From Mycobacterium sp. (GTDB lineage: Bacteria; Actinomycetota; Actinomycetes; Mycobacteriales; Mycobacteriaceae): a stretch of 10,726 nt of DNA. The notes under the pieces were generated by a model, which ran no database searches, had not been told where the DNA came from, and saw only the letters and a list, made by a program, of their open reading frames with translations. This document shows positions 1 to 6,096 of this stretch, piece by piece. The stretch's first letter is position 1; every line of letters begins with the position of its first letter. A program made the translations under genes and the position numbers. The stretch covers positions 1 to 10,726 of the forward strand of contig JAOPWF010000869.1 of NCBI GenBank assembly GCA_025965815.1, written 5' to 3'.

Positions 1-88
1 CCTCTGGCCAGCACACGATGCGCTGTTTCCCCTCGAGTGTCCAGAGGAATTCGCCGGGCTGATAAGGCGCGCGCTGAGGGCCCCGTAA
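1..88 (+). CDS. Possible 3' end of an alpha/beta hydrolase (partial)
   Basis: An open frame enters from the left edge (codons begin at base 2) and stops at TAA 86-88. It encodes about 28 residues beginning LWPAHDALFP and continuing EEFAGLIRRA. The pattern of a Trp, then an acidic residue, Phe-Pro and a following helix resembles the segment of alpha/beta hydrolases around the catalytic Asp, usually of the form LWGxxDxxFP. That is a resemblance only, because too little sequence is visible for a firm call. A gene ending here would converge on the diguanylate cyclase with 15 bases between the stop codons, a normal arrangement. It could equally be non-coding sequence with a chance open frame. Confidence 0.3.
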   Translation, partial: LWPAHDALFPLECPEEFAGLIRRALRAP

Positions 89-103
89 ACCCGAAAAGCC
101 AGC

Positions 104-1813
104 TCACGCACAGCGTGTGCCGTTACGCCTTCCAGTTACGTTCCGCACGCAGTAGTGAGCGAGCACGCGGGCATGGGGTGCGACGGCCGCCAGCTCGGTG
201 TGATCGCCGTCAAAGAAGATCTCAACCAGGTAGCCGTGCTGCCTATCGGAGATGCCAACCGCAAGCACAGCGCTGTAGCCGAGCTCGTGCAGCACCCTTA
301 CTTCGGCGGGATCCGAGCCATAGAGGTCGACCCCTGCAACGAAGGCGCCGCCCTCGGCGAGTGCCCGTGCTGTGGATGGATATTCCGCAAGCGGATACAC
401 GACATCCTCCGGAGGCCCAACCACACGCAGCCCCGAACTCGGATCCAGCGCACTCGCGACACCGCAGGCGGCGTGGATACCTGTCTGGTCGTCGGTGGTG
501 ACGGAGATGGCCCAGCCCCCGGCGCTGAGGGCATTACTCAGTTCGCCGGCAAGCAGTTTGAGAGCTGCGAGCGTGCTCAAGGGCCGCAATTGGTCGATCA
601 GACCGACGAAACGAGGAATCAAGTCGTCGGTCGCTCGCCGGCCTGGGGGTGCGGACTGCCGCCGCCGCTCGACGGCCACCAGCAAGCCGCCCTCACCGGG
701 CGCACGCAGTCGCAGACGTCCGGGGCCCAGGCGCTTGGCCTCGAGAAGGGCCGCGTCGGCCGCCGCGATCAGCTGATGCCCTGCGCGTGTCTGGGAATCG
801 CCGACGACCCCACCCCAGCAGACCGAAACATCGGGACGCAGCTCGCGGGCGATCTGGCCACTGGCGGCGTGGGCAAAACGCTCCGCCTCGGTGAGCGAGG
901 CGACGGCGAGCACGACGCAGAACTCGTCACCACCCAAGCGTGCGACCAGCGACGCCCGGAATGCCGAGGCGACGTCGCTGAGGACACCCGCCACGCCGCG
1001 CAACAGCGCATCCCCGACGGTATGACCCTGCCGGTCGTTGACCTCCTTGAAGCCGTCGAGGTCGCAAATGAGCAGCGTAGGAGCCCCTTCCTTCTCCTCC
1101 AGTTCCCGCAGGCACTCATCTAGCCTGCGCCGATTGGCCAGTCCGGTAAGAGGATCTTGGTAGGCGTACCGCGAGACCTCGCTGAAGAGCTCGCTCGTGC
1201 CGATAGCCACCGATATCTGGGCAGCGATTGCCTCCAGCAGTCGCAGATCATCGGGACCGAAGCACCGGCGGTCAGCGCCGGCGGCCCAGAGCTCGCCCCA
1301 CATCGCCCCGTCGTACATCACCGGCACGGCGAGCTCGCTGTACTTCTCCAGCCGCCGAAGCAGCGACTCGTCCGCTGAGTCGATGTCGTCATCGTCGATG
1401 GTGTTGACGTATGGACGTCCCTGCCGAAGCAGGTCGGTGACATACCGGTAGTCGGCGAGCGGGTATTCCTCATTTTTCGGCCAGCGCTCTTCGCCTGGCC
1501 CCAGTTCACCGACATTGATCAACGTGCGCAGCACGCCCCGCTCGCGCTCCCAGCGGCTTATCGAAAACGAGGCTGCGTCCAAAGTCGCCAGGGTTTGCTC
1601 GCCGATTACCTCGAGTGCGTCGTCTAGTCGGTGGGCACCCAAGACGGCTTGGGAAACCTTCAGCGCCGCACGCAATGCCCGCACGTCGTGGGCCGCTGCG
1701 GGGTCAAGTAGATCAGAGACAGCGACAGCGGTCTCATCATCACCGGCAATAGCTTGCTTTACGCGCGCCGGCGCTTTTTCGCTGCCAGCGCCGCAGTGCG
1801 GCTCAAGACCCAT
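104..1813 (-). CDS. GAF-GGDEF-GAF diguanylate cyclase, cytosolic
   Basis: Predicted diguanylate cyclase, making cyclic di-GMP from two GTP. From the ATG at 1813 it is 569 residues. A GAF-like sensor domain spans about 45-210. The GGDEF domain spans about 218-372, with DPLTGLANRR (219-229 region), the metal-site DLDGFKEVND (251-260), an intact active-site GGDEF (294-298) and a late ADAALLEAK. A second GAF-like domain fills about 405-560. No transmembrane segment or EAL domain is visible. The inhibitory I-site RxxD expected five residues before GGDEF is absent: R286 is followed by A, S and L. The ATG was chosen because GGGGG lies just upstream (CTCCGGGGGTTCC). An in-frame TTG 26 codons earlier (1889-1891) has no ribosome binding site. 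A TAGAGT that could be a -10 lies at 1860-1865 on this strand, which would also favour the ATG. Cyclase activity is inferred from the intact motif; the signals sensed by the GAF domains are unknown. Confidence 0.9.
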   Translation of the reverse strand: MGLEPHCGAGSEKAPARVKQAIAGDDETAVAVSDLLDPAAAHDVRALRAALKVSQAVLGAHRLDDALEVIGEQTLATLDAASFSISRWERERGVLRTLINVGELGPGEERWPKNEEYPLADYRYVTDLLRQGRPYVNTIDDDDIDSADESLLRRLEKYSELAVPVMYDGAMWGELWAAGADRRCFGPDDLRLLEAIAAQISVAIGTSELFSEVSRYAYQDPLTGLANRRRLDECLRELEEKEGAPTLLICDLDGFKEVNDRQGHTVGDALLRGVAGVLSDVASAFRASLVARLGGDEFCVVLAVASLTEAERFAHAASGQIARELRPDVSVCWGGVVGDSQTRAGHQLIAAADAALLEAKRLGPGRLRLRAPGEGGLLVAVERRRQSAPPGRRATDDLIPRFVGLIDQLRPLSTLAALKLLAGELSNALSAGGWAISVTTDDQTGIHAACGVASALDPSSGLRVVGPPEDVVYPLAEYPSTARALAEGGAFVAGVDLYGSDPAEVRVLHELGYSAVLAVGISDRQHGYLVEIFFDGDHTELAAVAPHARVLAHYCVRNVTGRRNGTRCA

Positions 1814-2113
1814 GGAACCCCCGGAGCGAGTTACGTCGTTGTCCTCGCTGGTCAGTCGAACTCTACCGGCCGGACGCTGCCACGTCGGCAAGATGAAATT
1901 CTTGCCACCCCGGGTGCCACCACACGCAAGGAGCGGTCACACCCGACGCGGCGGTGGCCGGGGGGACGTCGACGTCAGTCCATCCGTGAGGGGCCACCGA
2001 TTTCGCGGCGGATATCAAACAATTCAGGTCGCTCCCCGATAGGCGCGAAAAGCCTGCTAGCGCACCTCAGTTACGTCCTACACTTATGCCGACCACGTAG
2101 GACAAGGGGGCCA
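1814..2113. other. Divergent intergenic region between cyclase and membrane protein
   Basis: About 300 bases separate the two divergent starts, and I see no convincing gene in them. An open frame continuous with the membrane protein extends back to 1754, but it is arginine-rich and has no family character. The stretch holds a 12-base perfect palindrome of two GACGTC units (1965-1976), a possible -10 for the cyclase at 1860-1865 (minus strand) and the inverted repeat next to the membrane-protein start, listed separately. The assignment as a bidirectional promoter region is inference from gene orientation. Confidence 0.5.
2075..2110 (+). promoter_or_regulatory. Candidate promoter, inverted repeat and RBS before membrane protein
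   Basis: GTCCTAC (2075-2081) and GTAGGAC (2097-2103) form a perfect 7-bp inverted repeat around 15 bases. TACACT (2079-2084) fits the mycobacterial -10 pattern TAnnnT, though I see no good -35. The ribosome binding site AAGGGGG (2104-2110) abuts the right arm, 3 bases before the ATG at 2114. The pair could be a repressor site over the promoter or an RNA stem next to the RBS. The RBS is clear; the rest is tentative. Confidence 0.35.
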
Positions 2114-3016
2114 ATGAACGAAATTCAGGTCGACAATCGCGAAGACTACATCGTCGAAACCTACCGCTACCTCCGCGGAAGCATCGTCGTGATGATTATT
2201 ATGCTGGCCGTATCCGTCATCGCTGAGTCCATCGCCGCGAAGTGTCTGCAACCATCGATCAGTGCTTACTATTTCACATCCGTGCACAGCATATTTGTCG
2301 CGTCGCTGTGCGCGATCGGGATACTGCTCATTGCGTACAAGGGGAGTAAGGACACCGAGGATATCCTGCTCGACCTGGTCGGCATCATGGCATTCGTCGT
2401 TGCTATGGTGCCTACCGGACGCCCCGAGAAGGACGAATGTGCAGCCCAACTGCCGTCCGACTATCCGATAACAGAGTTCGTCCAGAACAACGTCTTAGCT
2501 GTCATTATCGCGCTCCTGATTGGCAAGGGTCTCGCGCGGCTGATACGGGTCCGAAAGGACACGCCAAAGGTCCTGCCGCCCTACGCTGTGATAGCCCGCG
2601 CGCTGTTTTGGGCCGTCGTGGTTGTCGGAGCGATCGCGTTCTTTGCTTTTGGTCGGGTCTTCGAGAAATTCGCGCACGGAGTCGCGGCGTTCATTCTGTT
2701 CATAGTGATCATCGTCGTCGTCTTCCTCAACGCATACCTCGCTGCTAAGCAGACAACGACGGTTGGCGCCAGGGACTATCCGCGAATCTATCGATGTTTA
2801 GGTTGGTTGATGATTTTTACGATTGCGGCTGTCGGTGCATTGCACATTATTCTCAATCAGAATGGCTCTAAGTGGGATCTTGCATTGCTCGTGCTCGAGA
2901 CTGCCTTGATCATCGAGTTCGCAGTGTATTGGGCGTTCCAGACGGTCGAGCTATGGAGTCACGCGGACCGCAACCCGATGCTTCCGAAGGACGATCCGCA
3001 GCTCGAGAAGTTGTGA
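2114..3016 (+). CDS. Eight-helix integral membrane protein, function unknown
   Basis: A 300-residue polytopic membrane protein. Hydrophobic segments lie at roughly 22-41, 58-76, 84-101, 126-144, 157-179, 187-210, 226-247 and 254-277. The N-terminal 20 residues and the C-terminal 22 are charged and soluble. Between helices 1 and 2 is PSISAYY (47-53), followed by a helix and then DLVGIMAFVVAMVPT (88-101 region). This arrangement resembles a widespread uncharacterised bacterial membrane family with an SISxYY...VALxPT pattern; I know no function for it. Start: the ATG at 2114 follows AAGGGGG. An open frame runs back to 1754, but that extension is Arg-rich and has no RBS. Base composition is unusual here: sampled lines run near 48-55% GC and many third positions are A or T, well below the neighbours, which suggests acquisition from elsewhere. 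The gene is divergent from the diguanylate cyclase; whether the two are linked in function is not shown. Confidence 0.85.
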   Translation: MNEIQVDNREDYIVETYRYLRGSIVVMIIMLAVSVIAESIAAKCLQPSISAYYFTSVHSIFVASLCAIGILLIAYKGSKDTEDILLDLVGIMAFVVAMVPTGRPEKDECAAQLPSDYPITEFVQNNVLAVIIALLIGKGLARLIRVRKDTPKVLPPYAVIARALFWAVVVVGAIAFFAFGRVFEKFAHGVAAFILFIVIIVVVFLNAYLAAKQTTTVGARDYPRIYRCLGWLMIFTIAAVGALHIILNQNGSKWDLALLVLETALIIEFAVYWAFQTVELWSHADRNPMLPKDDPQLEKL

Positions 3017-3060
3017 GTGCACGACGTCGAAGCAACGAATGCGCCGCGCTCGGCGCACGG

Positions 3061-3288
3061 TCAGACGTGCACGTCGCGCACGCCCACCGCATTGCGTAGT
3101 CCCGAGCAGTTGAAGCACCCAATGCAGTCGACGCAGTCAATGCACCCGGCGCGCCCGGCGCACCCGCGGCACCGTCGGCAGGCGAAGCAGGCCACGCATG
3201 CAAGACACCCGCGGATTCCGACGGACAGTGCCGTGAGGGCGCTTCCGGCAACCGCCGCGCTGCCGGCGGTGGCAATCGACCCAGCCAC
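3061..3288 (-). CDS. Small Cys-x-x tandem-repeat protein
   Basis: From GTG 3288 this frame encodes 75 residues. Residues 2-27 are Ala/Gly/Ser-rich and could act as a signal or membrane segment. From residue 28 to 61 every third residue is cysteine, 11 of 12 positions; position 46 is Arg (CGC, one base from TGC). The residues between are mostly [Ile/Val/Phe/Leu]-[Ala/Asp/Gly/Asn], as in CIDCVDCIGCFNC (49-61). A short non-repetitive tail ends at a TGA. I recall similar short Cys-repeat proteins in mycobacterial genomes but know no function; metal binding or a disulfide-rich stack are possibilities only. It lies downstream of the dehydrogenase on the same strand and in the same frame. No good ribosome binding site precedes the GTG, so the start is uncertain. 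A 9-base DNA repeat gives regular patterns in all frames, so the coding call is moderate. Confidence 0.45.
   Translation of the reverse strand: MAGSIATAGSAAVAGSALTALSVGIRGCLACVACFACRRCRGCAGRAGCIDCVDCIGCFNCSGLRNAVGVRDVHV
3106..3207 (-). repeat. Nine-base tandem repeat encoding the Cys-x-x array
   Basis: Twelve consecutive 9-base units on the minus strand begin with TGC or TGT, or CGC in one unit. They encode the cysteine positions 28 to 61 of the small protein. The two middle codons vary. A repeat of this kind can change in length by slippage, so copy number may differ between strains. Confidence 0.6.
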
Positions 3289-3324
3289 TCGGGCGCTGCG
3301 AACCGTGGCGACCGAACCGGCAAC
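3217..3324 (-). repeat. Three degenerate 36-base repeats (VAGS units)
   Basis: Read on the minus strand in the Cys-protein frame, 3324-3289, 3288-3253 and 3252-3217 translate to three 12-residue units: VAGSVATVRSAR, VAGSIATAGSAA and VAGSALTALSVG. The DNA units differ in many third positions while the protein pattern holds, which favours this frame as coding. The first unit lies upstream of the only plausible start (GTG 3288), between it and the dehydrogenase stop codon. Confidence 0.5.
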
Positions 3325-3348
3325 TCCCGCAGGTGACGTTCCATCGAC

Positions 3349-4089
3349 TTAACCCGCGCTCTTTCCGTTGTCGGCGGAGTACACCGCTCCATGAATGGCC
3401 GCCGCGTCATCGCTGGCGAGAAAGGCGATCAGCTTGGCGACGTCGGCCGGATCCATCAGACCCCGGGGAGACGCCACCCGCATGATCAAGCTGTAGTCGG
3501 CGTCCTCGGGTGCGGCGAAGTCGGTCACCTGCGGTGTCAGCATTCCGCCCGGGCACACCGCGTTGACCCGCAGGCGTTGCGCGGTGAACTCGACCGCCAG
3601 GGCCCGCGTCAACCCGATGAGCCCGTGCTTCGCTGCGCAATACCCCGCCGAGTACGCCTGCCCTTCGAGTCCCGCGATCGACGCCACGTTGACGATGTTG
3701 CCGCCCACCTCCAAGAGATGCGGCAGCGCGGCGTGGCAGAGCCGGAAGGGTCCGTGCAGGTTCACCGCTAGGTCGTGGTCCCAATCGTCATCGGTCATCG
3801 ACTGGGTGTGGCGCATCGAGTGCGCGCCGGCAACGTTCACCAGCACATCGAGTTGGCGGAATTCGGCGACGCAATGCGCGACGGCCTGTCTACACGCATC
3901 CGTATCGGTGATGTCCACCGATGCGTAGCGGCCGCCCGGCACCTGCGCGAACACCTCGGCCATGCGGTCGCAGTCACGCGCAATGCCGAACACTTTGGCA
4001 CCGCGGTCGGCGAAAAGCTGCGCCACCGCGGCTCCCAGTCCCGACGACGCGCCGGTGACCAACGCGACTTTCCCGCTGAGCTGATTCAT
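3349..4089 (-). CDS. Classical short-chain dehydrogenase/reductase (SDR)
   Basis: A 246-residue NAD(P)-dependent oxidoreductase of the classical SDR family, full length for the family and apparently intact. The nucleotide-binding TGASSGLG is at 12-19, an acidic residue at D60 follows the third strand, NVAG is at 85-88, and the catalytic set is N110, S137, Y150 and K154 (YCAAK). PGG at 180-182 follows the sixth strand. The substrate is not evident. Similar enzymes act on 3-oxoacyl chains, steroids, sugars or alcohols. The ATG at 4089 has AGAGGG 7 bases upstream, partly inside a perfect hairpin. The gene starts 24 bases past the stop of the ABC importer remnant on the same strand, so it probably was the last gene of that operon. 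Its survival while the importer decayed suggests it is still useful or has its own promoter. Confidence 0.92.
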   Translation of the reverse strand: MNQLSGKVALVTGASSGLGAAVAQLFADRGAKVFGIARDCDRMAEVFAQVPGGRYASVDITDTDACRQAVAHCVAEFRQLDVLVNVAGAHSMRHTQSMTDDDWDHDLAVNLHGPFRLCHAALPHLLEVGGNIVNVASIAGLEGQAYSAGYCAAKHGLIGLTRALAVEFTAQRLRVNAVCPGGMLTPQVTDFAAPEDADYSLIMRVASPRGLMDPADVAKLIAFLASDDAAAIHGAVYSADNGKSAG

Positions 4090-4092
4090 CGT

Positions 4093-4112
4093 CCGACCCT
4101 CTCACGGGTCGG
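4093..4112 (-). promoter_or_regulatory. Perfect hairpin overlapping the SDR ribosome binding site
   Basis: CCGACCC (4112-4106, read on the minus strand) and GGGTCGG (4099-4093) are perfect complements around the 6-base loop GTGAGA. The hairpin begins one base after the ATPase-remnant stop codon and ends 3 bases before the SDR ATG. The SDR Shine-Dalgarno AGAGGG runs from the loop into the 3' arm, so a folded stem would cover it. It could attenuate SDR translation unless ribosomes arrive from upstream, or serve as a protein-binding palindrome. It has no T run, so it is a weak terminator candidate. Confidence 0.4.
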
Positions 4113-4113
4113 G

Positions 4114-4858
4114 TCACATCGGATCTGAGGCGCGCGGTCGGGCCGGCGGCACCGCTGCCAGCAGCGTGCGGGTGTACTCCTGCTCGGGTCCGGCGAAGAG
4201 TCCCGCTGCCGGCCGGTACTCCACGGCCTCGCCGGCCTGCATGACGAGGACGTCGTGACTCATCCGCTCGACGATCGCGAGGTCGTGGGCGATGAAGAGA
4301 TAGGTGAGGCCCAGGTCCTGTTGCAGTTGCGCAAGCAGATCGAGCACGCGCGCCTGCACCGAGACATCCAGCGACGCAGTGGATTCGTCGAGGATCAGCA
4401 GCTCGGGTTCGACCGCCAGCGCACGAGCGATGCTCACCCGCTGGCGTTGGCCTCCCCAGAGCTCATGCGGGTATCGCGAGGCGAACGACGCGGGAAGCCC
4501 GACGAGGTCGAGCAGTTCGCCCACCGGGCCTCGCGCCGGCGCTTGCCCTTCGCCAGCTTGTGCACGACCAGCGGCTCAGCGATAGCCGCCCCCACGCGGG
4601 ACTGGGCGAGTGCCGGGCGCATCTCGAGGTTGGCGTCGGGCTCCACGAGCGTGTCGAAGACGTTCTCCAGAACCTCGAACGAAAAAAGGCGCTGGTCTTC
4701 TGCGGGTCGAGTTGATCGGGTTCACCGGCGATGGCGGCGATGAGAATACCCGACGCCTGATCGCCGAGGTCGACTCACTCACCGGTCGAGCAGGCGGCGA
4801 GAAGGACTGGAGACGGTGCAGGCGCGAACAGGACCGCGGCTCTTCTCGTCAAAGTCAC
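4114..4858 (-). pseudogene. Deletion-fused remnant of a peptide-type ABC importer (binding protein + ATPase)
   Basis: Reading 4858 to 4114, GTG starts a lipoprotein signal (VTLTRRAAVLFA, then LLAAC at the lipobox). It meets an in-frame TGA (4780s), continues with IAGEPDQLDPQKTSA, and loses one base at a T run. It resumes as FEVLENVFDTLVEPDANLEM and RPALAQS. That is the N-terminus of a family 5 (Dpp/Opp-type) substrate-binding protein. Without a break it becomes [19 protein letters not shown], the middle of an Opp/Dpp-type ATPase. A second single-base loss near 4525 moves to the frame of the last 136 residues: signature LWGGQRQR (normally LSGGQ), Walker [10 protein letters not shown]-loop SLD and H-loop IAHDL, ending at a TGA. 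Walker A, the rest of the binding protein and any permease are missing. The simplest history is one large in-frame deletion inside an importer operon, then point decay. A separate short ATPase fragment starting at GTG 4524 could still be translated, but it cannot bind ATP normally. Confidence 0.85.
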
Positions 4859-4875
4859 ATCATGATCGTTCCCGG

Positions 4876-4893
4876 GTTTCCGAATCCGGAAAC
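4876..4893. promoter_or_regulatory. Operator-like palindrome upstream of the ABC remnant
   Basis: GTTTCCG (4876-4882) and CGGAAAC (4887-4893) are perfect inverted arms around 4 bases. The site is 18 bases upstream of the remnant's GTG start at 4858. Arms and spacing suit a TetR-like dimer, but no regulator gene is in the window. It probably controlled the former importer-SDR operon, and may still control the SDR. Confidence 0.4.
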
Positions 4894-5037
4894 GTCGCCG
4901 AGGTGGCTACGGGGCCGCTCCGAGGAGCCTTGCGCGTCCATCGGGGGGATTCGGCCCTGCAGACCCTGAGGCTGCGTTAGCTTGTTTGCGATGGCGGGGG
5001 ACCGCCGCGCGACGCCGGCTTGGATGGGAAGGACACG

Positions 5038-5589
5038 ATGTCTATCGCTCGTTGGCTGACCGCAGCGGTCATCTTCGTTGGCGTCGCCCTGGGTTCGGCG
5101 GGCCCCGCGTCGGCCGACGATCCGCCGCCCGATCCTCAAGTCTTGGAGGGCGTCTACACCTACACGCAGCCAGGAGCCCCCCTTTACAACTGGACGATTT
5201 ACCCGACGTGCGTCCCAGTCGTCGGTGATCTGCGGGTAGCTCTGTACCTGCCCGTGGGCTGCGTTCTGCACGTGACAAGTGACCGGGAGAACAGCGGCGA
5301 ATCGTTCGGTGGGGATGCCCGGCTGGTCAGCGATCGCTGGACCTTCACCGTCAACAATCCATCGGGTGTGTCGTGCCCGGACGGCAGTAAGAAGCCGTCG
5401 CTGGACGTCTATTCATTCGATGCCGCAACAATGTCCGGCACCAAAACCATCTCCTACAGCGAAGAGTGTGGTCTGCAACCGGACCTCATCAAGCAGCCCT
5501 TCACCATCGCCTATCAGAAGCCGCTGCCCATCCCCGTCGACCGCTACCCCCTGTTGTGCGATCCCGGAGGGTTACGGCGCTGTAGATAA
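5038..5589 (+). CDS. Secreted six-cysteine protein, function unknown
   Basis: A 183-residue protein with a clear Sec signal peptide. MSIARW is followed by a hydrophobic core (7-22) and an ASA cleavage site (24-26), so the mature protein should start at D27. The mature part is Pro-rich at first, then carries WTIYPTC (52-58) and PVGC (72-75) and six cysteines in total, an even number that suits disulfides outside the cell. It looks like the small secreted proteins with a W-x-I-x-P-x-C pattern common in mycobacteria, for which I know no function. The ATG at 5038 was chosen because GGGAAGG (5026-5032) sits at the right distance and the signal peptide begins there; an upstream in-frame GTG/TTG-type extension adds six residues without an RBS. 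A TAGCTT at 4978-4983 could be a -10. The gene diverges from the ABC remnant. Confidence 0.85.
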   Translation: MSIARWLTAAVIFVGVALGSAGPASADDPPPDPQVLEGVYTYTQPGAPLYNWTIYPTCVPVVGDLRVALYLPVGCVLHVTSDRENSGESFGGDARLVSDRWTFTVNNPSGVSCPDGSKKPSLDVYSFDAATMSGTKTISYSEECGLQPDLIKQPFTIAYQKPLPIPVDRYPLLCDPGGLRRCR

Positions 5590-5647
5590 GCGTCCCGGCC
5601 CTGTCGGCGGCATCCGCTCGCGAGGGCATCGATAGGATTGGCGCAGG

Positions 5648-6043
5648 ATGAGAGCGATCGTGTTACTCGCCCAGAGCGGCCACCTCGACCGAAACGCGAC
5701 GGTTCACGCGCTCGGCCTGGGATGGAACACCACCCCGACACCGACGTCGCAGCACGTTCTGATCGTGTTCGTGGAAGTCGAATGGGCAGAGTTAGGCGCC
5801 GAGTTCCCGATCCGTGCCGAACTCATCGACAGCGACGGCTCACAGGTCGCCAGCACCGATGACAGCGTCATCAAGGCCAAACGCCAGCCCGTGCACCCCA
5901 AGGGGACACCGGTCACCATCCCGTTCATCGCCACGATTCCGCCGCTGAAGCTCAAGGTCGGGGAGCGCTACCAGTGGCGAGTGTCGATCGACAACGAGAT
6001 GCACGAAGACTGGATGGCAGGCTTCACTGTGACGGAGAGTTAG
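5648..6043 (+). CDS. DUF6941-like protein, 131 residues
   Basis: A small soluble protein that starts MRAIVLLAQSGHLD and continues VHALGLGWN. It then alternates strands typical of a beta-sandwich (VLIVFVEVEW, FPIRAELIDSDG, LKVGERYQWRVSID) and ends DWMAGFTV. This order matches what I remember of the actinobacterial DUF6941 family, whose members have about this length. No signal peptide or membrane segment is present, and no function is known. The ATG at 5648 is preceded by GGATTGG and GCAGG, so initiation is plausible, though the closer purine run is tight. It follows the secreted protein by 58 bases on the same strand and may be co-transcribed with it. No key residue can be judged missing. Confidence 0.75.
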   Translation: MRAIVLLAQSGHLDRNATVHALGLGWNTTPTPTSQHVLIVFVEVEWAELGAEFPIRAELIDSDGSQVASTDDSVIKAKRQPVHPKGTPVTIPFIATIPPLKLKVGERYQWRVSIDNEMHEDWMAGFTVTES

Positions 6044-6096
6044 CGGGAACCCCGGAAAACCTTACGCAGTCGCGGCGCATTTGCTTGGATCAGCGC

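Noticed and set aside
1..47. CCTCTGG (1-7) and CCAGAGG (41-47) as a terminator or tRNA end
   Set aside because: The arms are 33 bases apart, with no T run and no tRNA-like TpsiC arm; likely chance.
155..1123. Long open frame on the plus strand opposite the cyclase
   Set aside because: It is antisense to well-matched GAF and GGDEF motifs and has no family character; long opposite-strand frames are common in GC-rich DNA.
3017..3352. 111-codon plus-strand frame right after the membrane gene
   Set aside because: The GTG directly follows a stop, but the product is the repeat read in the antisense frame (HPA and ATA units) with no conserved pattern.
2910..3410. 166-codon minus-strand frame beginning MERHLRELPVRS
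   Set aside because: It overlaps the membrane gene and both neighbours, and reads as Ala/Arg/Pro-rich translation of the 9-base repeat in another frame.
4855..5271. 138-codon minus-strand frame over the secreted-protein start
   Set aside because: It is antisense to a clear signal peptide and RBS and resembles no family; it also spans the intergenic palindrome.
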